DNA from: Scylla paramamosain
Taxonomy: Eukaryota; Arthropoda; Malacostraca; Decapoda; Portunidae
NCBI RefSeq assembly: GCF_035594125.1
Contig: NC_087168.1
Location: 12,060,650-12,124,649 of the forward strand
Reading direction: 5' to 3'
DNA length: 64,000 nt
Below the pieces are notes generated by a model. That model saw only the letters and a program-made list of their open reading frames with translations. It had not been told where the DNA came from and ran no database searches. Shown piece after piece: positions 1 to 38,371 of this stretch. Every line of letters starts with the position of its first letter. The stretch's first letter is position 1. The position numbers were made by a program, and so were the translations under genes.

Positions 1-2021
1 GGAAGGATAAGGCCCTTGTACAGAGTTAGCAGCTCGGGGGCTGAGAAAAACTGGCGGAGACGTCTCAGAATGCCTAACTTCATAGAAGCTGTTTTAGCTA
101 GAGATGAGATGTGAAGTTTCCAGTTCAGATTATAAGTAAAGAACAGACTGAAGATGTTCAGTGTAGAAGAGGGGGACAGTTGAGTGTCATTGAGAAGAAG
201 AGGGGATAGTTGTCTGGAAGGTTGTGTCGAGTTGATAGATGGAGGAATTGAGTTTTTGAGGCATTGAACAATACCAAGTTTGCTCTGCCCTAATCAGAAA
301 TTTTAGAAAGATCAGAAGTCGAGCGTTTTGTGGCTTCCCTGCGTGAAATGTTTACCTCCTGAAGGGTTGGACGTCTATGAAAAGATGTGGAAAAGTGCAG
401 GGTGGTATCATCAGTGTAGGAGTGGATAGGACAAGAAGTTTGGTTTAGAAGATTATTAATGAATAATAAAAAGAGACAGGACAGAACCCTAAGGAACACC
501 ACTGTTAATAGATTTAAGAGAAGAACAGTGACCATCTACCACAGCAGCAATAGAACAGTCAGAAAGGAAACTTGAGATGAAGTTTCAAAGAGGATAGAAG
601 CTGTAGGAGGGTAGTTTGGAAATCAAAGCTTTGTGCCAGACTCTATCAAAAGCTTTTGATATGTCCAAGGCAACAGCAAAAGTTTCACCAAAATCTCTAA
701 AAGAGGATGACCAAGACTCAGTAAGGAAAGCCAGAAGATCACCAGTAGAGTGGCCTTGACGGAACCCATACTGGCGATCAGATAGAAGGTTGTGAAGTGA
801 TAGATGTTTAAGAATCTTCCTGTTGAGGATAGATTAAAAAACAAAGACACAAAGACAGGTCTCTGACACGGAAGCAGTAATCATTCCAAGGATTTAAGTA
901 TTTAAGTATAAGCTTTTCAAATAACAGCATAAATGTAAATTTTTTGTTTAAACAAAAAAAAAAAAAGGAAAATCAACAAAATACCTCCTCAGGTCCCCCC
1001 AACTAGCAGAGGCAAAATGCCAGAGGCACTTTCGCTTAGGGGGATCCTGAGGAGGGATTGGAGCGATAGGACAAGATACAGATATGAGATTGTGATTGGA
1101 GGAGCCCAACGGAGGAGAAAGGGTGACAGCATAAGCAGAAGGATTAGAGGTCAGGAAAAGGTTGAGAATGTTGGGCGTATCTCCAAGACGGTCAGGAATA
1201 CGAGTAGGGTGTTGCATCAATTGCCGTAGGTCATGGAGGATAGCAAAGTTGAAGGCTAGTTCACCAGGATAGTCAGTGAAGGGAGAGGAAAGCCAAAGCT
1301 GGTGGTGAACATTGAAGTCTCCAAGAATGGAGATCTCTGCAAAAGGGAAGAGGGTCAGAATGTGCTCCACTTTGGAAGTTAAGTAGTCAAAGAATTTCTT
1401 ATAGTCAGAGGAGTTAGGTGAAAGGTATACAGCACAGATAAATTTAGTTTGAGAGTGACTCTGTAGTCATAGCCAGATGGTGGAAAACTCAGAAGATTCA
1501 AGAGCGTGGGCACAAGAGTAAGTTAAGTCATTGTGCACATAAACGTAGCATCCAGCTTTGGATCAAAAATGAGGATAGAGAAAGAAGGAGGGAACAGAAA
1601 AGGGGCTACTGTCAGTTGCCTCAGACACCTGAGTTTCAGTGAGGAAAAGAAGATGTGGTTTAGAAGAGGAGAGGTGGTGTTCTACAGATTGAAAATTAGA
1701 TCTTAGACCGCAAATGTTGCAGAAGTTAATGAAGAAAAAGTTGAGGGGGGTGTCAAGACACTTAGGGTCATCGACAGAAAGGCAGTCCGACCTGGGGACA
1801 TTTATAGTCCCCTCCCCAGATGGGGACTCCGAGGCTGGTGTAGGATTCGCCATGATGATTTTCAAATTTTTGAGTGAAGGGTGTGTGTTATTAGGTGCTT
1901 GTAGTTTTGTGTGGAGGAAGAGAGTTGTCTTTAGAGGGCAGGCTGTGACTGCCCCCTTGTGTTGTGAGACACAAAGGGAAACGTTCAGTGAGGTCACAGC
2001 TGGGTTTAATGATAAGTTCAC
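1..2021 (-). mobile_element. Decayed non-LTR retrotransposon (endonuclease + reverse transcriptase), 3' end outside window
   Basis: Read on the minus strand, the piece at about 2021-1563 followed by 1370-948 is an endonuclease/exonuclease/phosphatase (APE-type) domain. It shows ILGDFNVHH near 1319 and a late SSNHN where the family normally has SDH, so a catalytic Asp appears to be replaced. From about 850 down to 290 follows a reverse transcriptase with [35 protein letters not shown] and YTDD in place of YADD. Stops and frame changes separate the pieces, and the spacer between endonuclease and RT is too short, so an internal deletion near 850-950 is likely. The 3' part runs off the left edge. 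It is a Jockey/CR1-like LINE, clade uncertain, and is non-functional. It lies just upstream of the first visible ZNF598 exon, probably in an intron of that gene. A second copy of the same family lies at 12291-13533. Confidence 0.85.
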
Positions 2022-2228
2022 AGCACCCCCTGAACAGTGCTTTAGACCTCTTTGATTAAACTCTCTTCACAATGTGTTTATAGTTGTGAGATGGTTCTTA
2101 TTTTCTGTCAGTTTTATTTTAATATGGGTTCTAACTCAAGATTGACTACTAAACTACTTAGCAGCTTACTCACTGACCAGCAAAATTTCATTGAAGGTTC
2201 CTAAGAGAAGTTTTGTTTTGTTTTGTAG

Positions 2229-11943
<9,715 letters not shown>

Positions 11944-12040
<97 letters not shown>

Positions 12041-12108
12041 AACAATATAGTGCCACATGATGGCTGCGATGTTGTAGCTCCTTAACCATTTAAATCAATC
12101 AATGAATC

Positions 12109-12193
<85 letters not shown>
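11944..12193. repeat. (CT)n, short retroposon-like tail, (TA)n
   Basis: CT tract 11944-12037, a 74-base unique insert 12038-12111, then TA tract 12112-12193. The insert contains GTGCCACATGATGGCTGCGA and ends in AATCAATCAATGAATC-like tetramers. It resembles the insert at 39585-39632, which also sits between two microsatellites. Confidence 0.75.
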
Positions 12194-12196
<3 letters not shown>

Positions 12197-12272
12197 AAAA
12201 TTGGACAGCTCTTTGAAAAAGGGAGAATTTACGAATTGCTAATGCTGACTTATGATCACCTTAAATGAAACA

Positions 12273-12290
<18 letters not shown>

Positions 12291-12320
<30 letters not shown>

Positions 12321-13533
12321 GTTTATGTAGGAGCGTCACTGGCCAAGGGCAACAAAAATCTAATAAAAAAAAAACCCACTGAGATGTCATTCCCGAATAG
12401 GGTCCAAAGTGGTGGTCAAAAATTGAAGGATAAGTGTCTTGAAACCTCCCTCTTGAAGGAGTTCAAGTCATAGGAAGGTGGAAATACAGAAGCAGGAAGG
12501 GAGTTCCAGAGTTTACCAGAGAATGGGATGAATGATTGCATTAGAGAGGCAGACAGAATAGGAGTGAAAGAAGAGTCTTGTGCATCGAGGCCACGGGAGG
12601 AGGGGATGCATGCAGTTAGCAAGATCAGAAGAGCAGTTAGCATGAAAATAGCGGTAGAAGATAGCAAGAGATACAACATTCTGCGATGAGAAAGAGGCTG
12701 AAAACAGTCAGTTAGAGGAGAGGAGTTGATGAGACGAAAAGCTTTTGATTCTACCCTGTCTAAAAGAGTGGTATGAGTGGGAATCCCCCCACCCCCAGAC
12801 ATGTGAAGCATACTGCATACATAGATGGATAACGTCCTTGTACAGAGTTAGCAGCAGGGGAGGAGGTGAGGAAAATTGGTGGAGACGTCTCAGAATGCCT
12901 AACTTCATAGAAGCTGTTTTAGCTAGGGATGAGATGTGAAATTTCCAGTTTAGGTTATAAGAAAAGGACAGACCAAAGATGTTCAGTGTAGAAGAGGGGG
13001 CCAGTTGAGTGTCATTGAAGAAGAGGGGATAGTTGTCTGGAAGCTTGTGTCAAGTTGATAGATGGAGGAATTGAGTTTTTGAGGCAATGAACAATACTAA
13101 GTTTGCTCTGTCCTAATCAGAAATTTTAGAAAGATCAGAAGTCAGGTACTCTGTGGCTTCCCTGTTTGAACTGTTTACTTCCTGAAAGCTTGGACATCTG
13201 TGAAAAGACGTGGAAAAGTGCAGGGCAGTATCATCAGTGTAGGAGTGGATAGAGCAAGAAGCTTAGTTTAAAAGATCATTGATGAATAATAGGAAGAGAG
13301 TGGATGACAGGACAAAACCCTGAGGAACACCACTGTTAATAGATTTCGGAGAACAGTGACCGTCTACCACAGCACCAACAGAACAGTCAAAAAGGAAACT
13401 TGAGATGAAGCTTGCTTTCCCAAAAGCCATTAGAAAGCTTGCAGCCTGGGGTTGTTGTAAGGTTCTGAAGCTCCTAGGAGACCTGTGTGAAAGGTATGTG
13501 TTAGAAAATGCCTGTTTCCAAGGCACTTGCAAA
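12291..13533 (-). mobile_element. Non-LTR retrotransposon 3' portion with poly(A) tail, same family as 1-2021
   Basis: Read on the minus strand, the element starts near 13533 inside the reverse transcriptase (DCSVGAVVDGHCS, SGVPQGFVLS with F for S, LFLLFINDLLN). It continues through the post-RT region, whose frame at 12811-12416 includes IPFSGKLWNSLPASVFP and ends SRHLSFNF. A short 3' UTR follows, then a pure T-run at 12291-12317 on the plus strand, which is the poly(A) tail. It is 5'-truncated, the usual LINE insertion form, and frame breaks show it is inactive. Nucleotide similarity to 1-850 is obvious by eye, for example around 13090-13380 against 250-570. Confidence 0.88.
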
Positions 13534-14258
<725 letters not shown>

Positions 14259-14306
14259 CAGATTTTCCAAGGCCAAGCCGCGAGAGAGTACTCTCTCTCT
14301 CTCTCT

Positions 14307-15533
14307 GTTGACAGTCAGGCTGCATTACGTGCCATTCTGTCACCTGCAGCTATAGACTGTGATATTGAGCACATGTGCCTTGGGATCATTCGCACTATTG
14401 AAGAGACTGGTGCCAGGGTTCGCTTCACATGTAGGCATCCTTTTTAATGAAAGGGCAGACCACTTGGCCCAGCTTGCCCTTCTGGATGAGACAGTGGAAC
14501 CTGGTATTGAGTACACTTTCCACTATGTAACCCATAGCATTAGGGACTATGTAAATAGTAGCATTACTGATGATGCAGCACAGTGCTGTCATAATGGCAG
14601 TCCTAGCCGCCTCCATTATGTACAAGTCTCCCAGGATAGTGATCACACCTATGGAAGATACGGTACATCTCTGGATAGTGTGGCGATGCGTCTTAGGCTA
14701 GGCTATAAGTATTACTGGGAGGTTAGTAACCCCCCTGCAGTGTGCTGTAAGCAGTGTGCAGTGCCTGGAGGACACACACTGCATCACTGTTAGGGATTGT
14801 CCCTGTATCGACAAGTTTCGGCCCCCAAGTATTTTTGACCTGCAGCAGCAGCTTATCTTCTGGCTAATAAACACCAATGCTCTTATGGCTATTCTGCAAG
14901 AATATCCGAACTTTGCTCCCAGTTGGTGATGCAGTGTGTGTGTATACATACCCTCATGGGCCCCCTATTGGCTGTACGTAAATCCGTCATTAGTGTTTGG
15001 GTGTACCACTATTACCTCTCCTCATTACTCAGATCTCCATTTGACTGTGAACAGTTTGTTTGTTTAGATTTACCACTCCATGGAGTAGCCCGGGCCTTTA
15101 CTGTCTCAAGGACGGCCCGGAGGACATGTCTCCCCTTATATATAGTGTATATGTGCTTGTGTACACGTATCCCCTTTTGTATATACAGATCTAATATATG
15201 TAAGTGTATGTGTATATGTATGTATGTCTATGTGTGTATGTATGTATATATGTATATGTGTACGTATGTATGCATGTAAATAAATGTGTGTGTATATATG
15301 TATGTATGTATGTGTGTGTAAGTATGTATATGTGTATGTGTATGTATATGTACGTGTATGTGTATGTATGTATGTGTATATTCATATATGTATGTCTATG
15401 TATGTATGTATATGTATTGTATGTATGAATATGTATGTGTATGTGCAATTTTGTAATGTGGATGGAGGCCGGCAGGACCCGTCTTCCTCCTTTGTTGTAA
15501 TTTTTACTACAACAATAAAGTTAATCAGTCAGT

Positions 15534-15536
<3 letters not shown>
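14307..15536 (+). mobile_element. 5'-truncated LINE: RNase H remnant, CCHC-like C-terminus and 3' UTR
   Basis: Translation begins with [10 protein letters not shown], matching the RNase H domain of Jockey/I-type LINEs. A small deletion and frameshift near 14430 removes the usual TWIPS stretch. The frame then gives SHVGILFNERADHLAQLALL, the last RNase H motif, followed by a terminal Cys/His cluster (CKQC...HTLHHC) up to the stop at 14791-14793. The rest is non-coding 3' sequence containing a TGTA/TATG-rich stretch (15193-15450), and it ends in CAGTC/AATC units abutting (TC)n. The left boundary also abuts CT repeats, so the insert sits inside a CT tract. It is inactive. Confidence 0.8.
15193..15450. 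repeat. Imperfect TGTA/TATG tetranucleotide array
   Basis: About 260 bases of interspersed TGTA, TATG and TGTG units. The open frames across it on both strands are low-complexity artefacts. Confidence 0.9.

Positions 15537-15618
<82 letters not shown>
15537..15618. repeat. (TC)n microsatellite
   Basis: A pure TC tract separating two oppositely oriented LINE tail sequences. Confidence 0.97.
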
Positions 15619-15622
<4 letters not shown>

Positions 15623-15728
15623 GATCAATTGATTGATTGACTGATTGACTGTATTGTTGTAGTAAAAAAGTACAACAGAGAGAGAGAGAGGGAGAGTACT
15701 CTCTCGTGGCTTGGCTATGGAAAATCTG

Positions 15729-16392
15729 TAATAATTGAGAGGAAAAGGGTGGGTGAGGCCTTGCACTGCAGTGACAACCTAACTTGCAACAGGCTGCTAA
15801 TGATTAAAGTGATTTGAATCTCCCGCCATCATCGATCTACCTCCGATAATAATAAGTATCATTATCAGTTTATCACCTACTGTTTACATAATAATCTGAT
15901 TCAAACGTATTTGTATTCACGCATCTATAATGTTATGTAAGTAGCTAGGTAGTAAGAACAGCAAGGAAAGTACTTTTATATAATGAGTTTGAATGTTTAC
16001 AAATATTAGGTGTCCATTTTATTATGTATTTCAAGGGCATTTTCCGTGAGTTCCTTTATTTATTTATTTATTTTTTTTTCATCCTTGCTTGAATATATCA
16101 AAATAATAATAATAAAAAATCACAAAATTACGTTCATAAGTACTTCAAAACAATACGACGTTGAAGTAGTCTTTAAAAGATGAAAATAGATTGAAATATA
16201 TTGATATTTAGATTTTTTTCATTTCTAAGTAATTAAAATATTTCAGTGAAAATAGATGTCTTAAGAATTTGAGTTTTTTTTTTTTTTTTCTTTGTGAACA
16301 GTGAATGAGCGTTCCCGGGCAAGGCGGAATAACAACACGCCGCATCAACGGGAGGCTTGAGGACTGCGGCTGAGATTCTCAGAGTATCCACG
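15729..16392 (+). promoter_or_regulatory. Upstream region and probable 5' UTR of SSRP1
   Basis: AT-rich DNA until about 16300, then a GC-richer stretch (16300-16392) leading into the SSRP1 start. The long T-run ending in a CAG at about 16300 could be a splice acceptor, in which case the 5' UTR is split. No TATA box was seen at a suitable distance. Confidence 0.45.
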
Positions 16393-31771
<15,379 letters not shown>

Positions 31772-31866
31772 GATTCCAGGTGTCAGCTGTAGCTTAGGGC
31801 TGAGTGATTCCTGATATTCAATGACCATAATATTTAAGGTCAAGTTAGTACAGTGTATGTGTGTGT

Positions 31867-31918
<52 letters not shown>

Positions 31919-32049
31919 TATTCTTGCAGGTGTGTAGTAATGACATTCCTGATATTTACTTTTCATTTTTTATTTTTCCTCATTATCTATGATTATTTTT
32001 AACAAGCTACCTATACACTATCTGTAGGTGAAATGTGATGGCAAATAAA
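31772..32049 (+). promoter_or_regulatory. SSRP1 3' UTR with poly(A) signal AATAAA at 32044-32049
   Basis: The first AATAAA after the stop lies about 273 bases downstream and is the best candidate cleavage signal. The UTR contains a TG tract at 31853-31918. Confidence 0.6.
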
Positions 32050-32627
32050 CATTAACTTGCAGTAGTAAAGATTTTTAACCTTTCAGAGCAATGAAAATGA
32101 CAAAGAAAATGTTTAAAACCTTTGTGAACTTGAAAATATCATGCAATATTATTTTGTTTTCGTTCCTTGCTATATTCCATCCAAGAATGGTGCAGGGCAA
32201 AGGGCCAGTTCACTCTAGTACATTTTTCCTGTCCTATCAAGTGATGTGGATGCAGAGGAGCAGCTCTGATTTGCTTAAAGTCGGACGAGATTCTTTGATT
32301 TAACTGGCACCAAGTTTAGTGTTATGGGGAACACTTAAGAGTTGTCAGGATGGTGGGATAGTTTCTGGGAATTCTCCAGGATGTGTATCCTTGTGATGTT
32401 CCCACTTGATATAAATCTATACAAGGTGTCTAGGTATGTCAAAGATGATGGAAAAATTTTTACTGCCTTATTCACATTGGGCTTGAATGTGCATATGGTG
32501 TGAAATCACTGGCTTTTTACTTAGGATGTTGATGGGTCTCAGTCCAACCAGCCATTAATTATGGGCATTAATGCAACATGGAAAAAAAATTACTTTTGAG
32601 TAACATGTTATACAAGGCTTGTATTGA

Positions 32628-33945
<1,318 letters not shown>

Positions 33946-33948
33946 TAA

Positions 33949-34004
33949 AGGTAGGTTGCCACACGCGCACTTTTTGGGCACGACGTGGCACGAGGTGAGT
34001 GCGC
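33949..34004 (+). repeat. Left terminal inverted repeat of the Harbinger element
   Basis: Matches the reverse complement of 38603-38658 at 54 of 56 positions. Contains a CACGACGTG / CACGAGGTG pair (33979 and 33989, 10 bases apart), the same motif as the subterminal iterons. Confidence 0.95.
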
Positions 34005-34077
34005 GCCACACCACGAGTAGAAACAGTACAGAAACAGAGACGTCGGGTACATTGCGCGCAAGGGTGTGGCGATGTGG

Positions 34078-34187
34078 CACGAGGTGAGCCCGATCTGGGC
34101 ACGAGGTGTTGCGAGACGTGACACGAGGTGATCACGACGTGGGCACGAGGTCATCGCGACGTGCACACGAGGTGTGGCCCAACCCGA
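34078..34187 (+). promoter_or_regulatory. Left subterminal iteron array, CACGAGGT every 22 bp
   Basis: CACGAGGT begins at 34078, 34100, 34122, 34144 and 34166, exactly 22 bases apart. Between these lie weaker half-step units such as CACGACGTG and CGCGACGTG, so the underlying period is 11, one helical turn. The array sits between the left terminus and the TATA box of the nuclease gene. It is probably a binding array for the element's own proteins, by analogy with subterminal sites of other DNA transposons; binding is inferred. Confidence 0.85.
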
Positions 34188-34311
34188 CGACCCGTTTTGA
34201 GGGGTCGCACAGGCATTTTAATTAATTACGAGGTTGTTGCCGATGTACTGTCACGATATGTCACGGGGTGTTGTGAGGATGCGTCCAATATTTGCAGCGC
34301 CTCCCAAGCGG

Positions 34312-34320
34312 TATATAAAG
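34312..34320 (+). promoter_or_regulatory. TATA box of the Harbinger nuclease gene
   Basis: TATATAAAG ends 52 bases before the ATG at 34372, leaving room for a start site and short leader. Confidence 0.75.
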
Positions 34321-34371
34321 GGTGGGGAATGATGATCAAGTCACTCAAAGCTAGACTGGCAAGCAGGGAAG

Positions 34372-35712
34372 ATGGAGGAAGAAAACTACAGACAAGAGGC
34401 TCAAGTACTGATGGCAGGAATCCTGATGGTGGCTGCTGCATTGCTGCTGCAAAGAAGACGTCTACAGCAACCTCCCGTGCCACCCCAGCCACGAGCAAGA
34501 AGACCCAGAACAATATGGTGCCGTGAATGGCTTACGAGACGATCGATGCATGGCGATTTTCACCACCTGCTGCAGGAGCTCAACCGAGAAGACACCAAGG
34601 GCTACAAGAACTTCCTCCGCATCAAACCTGAACTTTTCAGAGAGATGGTGGACCGGCTTACTCCAATCCTCGCCAAAAAAGCCACCAGAATGAGAGAGCC
34701 CCTGTCAGTGGGGTTGAAGTTGGCTGTCACCCTCCAATTCCTGGCATCCGGCGATTCATATACGAGTCTGCAATACAGCTTCAGGGTCTCCAAAACCGCC
34801 ATCTGTAGATTCGTACCTAAAGTCTGCCAGGCCATAATTGACATATACAAACCTGAGGTGCTCAAGTGCCCAAGAACTCCAGAAGAATGGAATCAAGTTG
34901 CCGAAGGATTCTCAAAGAGGTGGAACTATCACAAGTGTGGAGGTGGTCTGGATGGCAAGCATGTTCGAGTGAAGAGGCCCTGGCATGCAGGATCACTGTT
35001 CTTCAATTACAAGAAGTTCCACAGCATTGTCCTCATGGCCGTCGCAAATGCAAACTACAAGTTCCTGTACGTCGACGTAGGTGCTGAAGGAAGTGCTGGT
35101 GATGGAGGAACTTGGTTCAAGTGCACCCTTCACGATGCCATCGCGCAGAAACGAGTGGGATTTCCAGAGCACAGCTTCCTGCCGAGTGACGACACGCCAA
35201 TCCCATTCCACATTGTTGCTGATGATGCCTTCGCCCTCAAGACCTGGCTTATGAAACCTTACTCACATCAATCCCAGGTATACGAAGAAAAAATCTTCAG
35301 CTACAGGTTGTCTCGCGCCCGTCGTGTGGTGGAAAATGCTTTCGGTCTCCTGCAGTCACGATTTAGAGTCTTCGGCACTACCATGCTACAACGACCTGCA
35401 GTTGTCAAAATTGTCACCATGTGTGGGTGTGTGATGCACAACCTGATATTGGACCGCTACTCAAATTTCCATCCCCAAGAAGTCGACTGCGAAGATGGTG
35501 ACCATAACGTGATTGATGGATCGTGGAGGAACATACCAAATCTGATGCAACGCCTCCAAACTCGACGGGGAACAAATCCAACGAGAGAAGCAAAGGCCGT
35601 CCGAGACTACCTGGCTTTGTACTATGCATCAGAAGCAGGCGCAGTTCCCTGGCAAGAAAGGATGGTATATCCAAGAGGACGACCAGCAGACGAACAAAGG
35701 ATGGAGCAATAA
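34372..35712 (+). CDS. Harbinger transposase-derived nuclease (HARBI1-like, DDE_Tnp_4)
   Basis: 446 residues, a single intact exon. This is the DNA-cutting protein of the element. The N-terminus (1-50) is basic and Ala/Arg-rich. A helical pre-domain (52-165) carries REWLTRR, LLQELNREDTKGYKNFLRI and GLKLAVTLQFLASGDSYTSL, with a helix-turn-helix-like segment at about 135-155. The RNase H-fold core has GGLDGKHVRVKRP (D194), FHSIVLMAVANANYKFLYVD (D235), GSAGDGG (D244), VADDAFAL (D284/D285) and RARRVVENAFGLLQSRFRVF (E321), all candidate metal ligands of the family signature. MCGCVMHN follows. No frameshift or missing key residue is seen. The start at 34372 is favoured by the TATA box just upstream. 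Its partner is the convergent MADF gene. Confidence 0.95.
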   Translation: MEEENYRQEAQVLMAGILMVAAALLLQRRRLQQPPVPPQPRARRPRTIWCREWLTRRSMHGDFHHLLQELNREDTKGYKNFLRIKPELFREMVDRLTPILAKKATRMREPLSVGLKLAVTLQFLASGDSYTSLQYSFRVSKTAICRFVPKVCQAIIDIYKPEVLKCPRTPEEWNQVAEGFSKRWNYHKCGGGLDGKHVRVKRPWHAGSLFFNYKKFHSIVLMAVANANYKFLYVDVGAEGSAGDGGTWFKCTLHDAIAQKRVGFPEHSFLPSDDTPIPFHIVADDAFALKTWLMKPYSHQSQVYEEKIFSYRLSRARRVVENAFGLLQSRFRVFGTTMLQRPAVVKIVTMCGCVMHNLILDRYSNFHPQEVDCEDGDHNVIDGSWRNIPNLMQRLQTRRGTNPTREAKAVRDYLALYYASEAGAVPWQERMVYPRGRPADEQRMEQ

Positions 35713-36757
<1,045 letters not shown>

Positions 36758-38104
36758 TTACTCGTCGCTATCCTCCGCCTCGTAGCCCTTCGGCGTCTCG
36801 ATCATGGGGGACATTATGGCCTTTTTCGCCGGCGATTTCGTCTTCTGGCCCTGGAGTTTGGTGGTCGTACTTGTGTGCTGCAGGGTCTTGACGGGGGACG
36901 GTGAACAGCCGAGTATAGATTCCCACTGTATTGGGGTGGGCACCTGCTGCTGCTGTGGCTGCTGAGGGAACTGTTGCTGTTCTGATTGTTGAGGCTGGTA
37001 TTGTTGTTGAGGCTGTTGGTACTGTTGTTGTTGAGGCTGTTGGTACTGTTGTTGTTGGTATTGGGGCTGCGAGTAATGTGGCTGCTGGTACTGCGGCTGA
37101 TGATAGACTGGAGGAGGAGGAGGAGGAGCAGGAGCAAGAGTAGGCGGTGCAGGAGGCTGCCACAGGTGCGATGGGCTCGCAACTCCTAGTGGCATGGGCA
37201 CAGAATCCAGCAACCTCCTCGGGTCTTTAATAGCACTCCTGGCCATCACTGGTTCCTCCATGAGGCTGATCATGTACGCGATCTTGGAGAAGAGTACTCC
37301 ATGATGCATGGGGGAAACCTTCTTCAGGCGAGTGTACATAAATTCAACAAACTGCCGGATATCAGCGTCAGGTCCCTCGACTGGTGGTTTTCGTGTAGCT
37401 AGCAGCTGTGCACTCTGGAGTAGTTCTTGGATGGCACTGCTCTCCTGGGTAGATTTGGTGGATCGTGGGCTGGATAGTTCCTCCTCCTGCCGTTCCTTCT
37501 TCCTCTTCCTCCTGGCAATTGAGTGGGCCGATAGGACAGACTCATGGCTGGAGGAATCTTGATCGTCACCTTGTCTGCCGAAGTCATCACTAGGGTGCGT
37601 ACTTTCGTGGGCGATGTGACCTGCCAGGAAGGCCCAAACCTCGACGATCTTCTGCTCCCTCTGCGTCCTCGGCCTGGCTGCTGATCCACTCTTGCTCTCC
37701 CTCTTCTCGATTTTCCCAAAATCTGTTCTCTTCTTGTCCACCACCTTCTTCACCTGCTGGTGAGAACAGTCCGAGAAAGTTTGGGCCAGGTCCTTCCAGA
37801 GGCTCTCCTTCCACGCCGGATTCAGCCACTTCTCGTTCCGCTTATCGTAGAGCTCTGGATGCAACTGGACGTAGTTTGCTATCTCCCTCAGTTGGTCGTC
37901 GTTGAAGGGGTAGTCCTGAACGTCTTTCTTGGATGGCCGAGTGCGTTTCCTGGAGAGCCCAGCAACAGGTTGTACCTTCACCACTTCCACATCAGGAACG
38001 TCAGTGTCGTCAGGAACCTCAGGAGGAACATCACCAGTTTCTTCCTCCTGCAGACTCGGGGAAGACTCCTGCTGTGGTGCTTGCTGCTTGCCTTTCTTGG
38101 GCAT
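36758..38104 (-). CDS. MADF-domain DNA-binding protein of the Harbinger element (ORF2)
   Basis: 448 residues from the ATG at 38104. An in-frame ATG at 38179 exists, but it is only about 9 bases downstream of the TATA box, so the later start is preferred. Order: an acidic N-terminus, then a MADF (Myb/SANT-like) domain at about residues 65-137 (YPFNDDQLREIANYVQLHPE, KWLNPAWKESLWKDLA, VKKVVDKKRTDFGK). Next come a basic stretch, a Ser/Glu-rich middle with RRKRKKERQEEE as a likely nuclear signal, a helical segment (DIRQFVEFMYTRLKKV), and a long Pro/Gln-rich tail with QPQYQQ-type repeats. In this superfamily such proteins bind the transposon ends and bring in the nuclease. The frame is intact. Confidence 0.9.
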   Translation of the reverse strand: MPKKGKQQAPQQESSPSLQEEETGDVPPEVPDDTDVPDVEVVKVQPVAGLSRKRTRPSKKDVQDYPFNDDQLREIANYVQLHPELYDKRNEKWLNPAWKESLWKDLAQTFSDCSHQQVKKVVDKKRTDFGKIEKRESKSGSAARPRTQREQKIVEVWAFLAGHIAHESTHPSDDFGRQGDDQDSSSHESVLSAHSIARRKRKKERQEEELSSPRSTKSTQESSAIQELLQSAQLLATRKPPVEGPDADIRQFVEFMYTRLKKVSPMHHGVLFSKIAYMISLMEEPVMARSAIKDPRRLLDSVPMPLGVASPSHLWQPPAPPTLAPAPPPPPPVYHQPQYQQPHYSQPQYQQQQYQQPQQQQYQQPQQQYQPQQSEQQQFPQQPQQQQVPTPIQWESILGCSPSPVKTLQHTSTTTKLQGQKTKSPAKKAIMSPMIETPKGYEAEDSDE

Positions 38105-38187
38105 CTTGGAAAGGTTGGCTGGAGATGGGAGGGTTCTTCTTCTGTCTGTGTTTGCGAGATAAGTGACCATGTGGCCCACGGGTGCTG

Positions 38188-38195
38188 TTTATATA
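38188..38195 (-). promoter_or_regulatory. TATA box of the MADF gene
   Basis: On the minus strand this reads TATATAAA in GGGGTATATAAACAG, about 85 bases upstream of the ATG at 38104. It mirrors the TATA box of the nuclease gene. Confidence 0.75.
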
Positions 38196-38240
38196 CCCCT
38201 TGGATCAGGTCACGTGAGAGGCAATTATACAGCTCGCCAC

Positions 38241-38371
38241 CACCTCGCGCTAACTTCGTGCCCACCTCGGACTAACGTCGCGCCCACCTCGCACTAACCT
38301 CGTACCACCCCGCACCACACCTCGTGACACCTCGCGCCCAGGTAGCACGAGCTCGCACCACTGCGCGCCAG
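38241..38371 (-). promoter_or_regulatory. Right subterminal iteron array, 11-bp units
   Basis: Consecutive 11-base units begin at 38241, 38252, 38263, 38274, 38285 and 38296 (CACCTCGCGCT, AACTTCGTGCC, CACCTCGGACT, AACGTCGCGCC, CACCTCGCACT, AACCTCGTACC). One 10-base unit follows, then units at 38317 and 38328 and more degenerate ones. On the minus strand the core is CACGAGGTG, as on the left. Additional forward copies lie at 38414, 38424 and 38437. The array sits directly upstream of the MADF gene's TATA box. Confidence 0.85.

Larger units (their letters stand above)
14259..15728. repeat. Fold-back structure: inverted arms around a LINE tail
   Basis: The left arm at about 14259-14308 (CAGATTTTCCAAGGCCAAGC, then AGTACTCTCT) matches the reverse complement of 15677-15728 with a few mismatches. 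Just inside, the LINE 3' end at 15498-15536 (ACTACAACAATAAAGT plus AATCAGTC units) is repeated in inverted orientation at about 15620-15676. The structure looks like two tail fragments of one LINE family in opposite orientations, each joined to the same flanking sequence. Confidence 0.7.
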
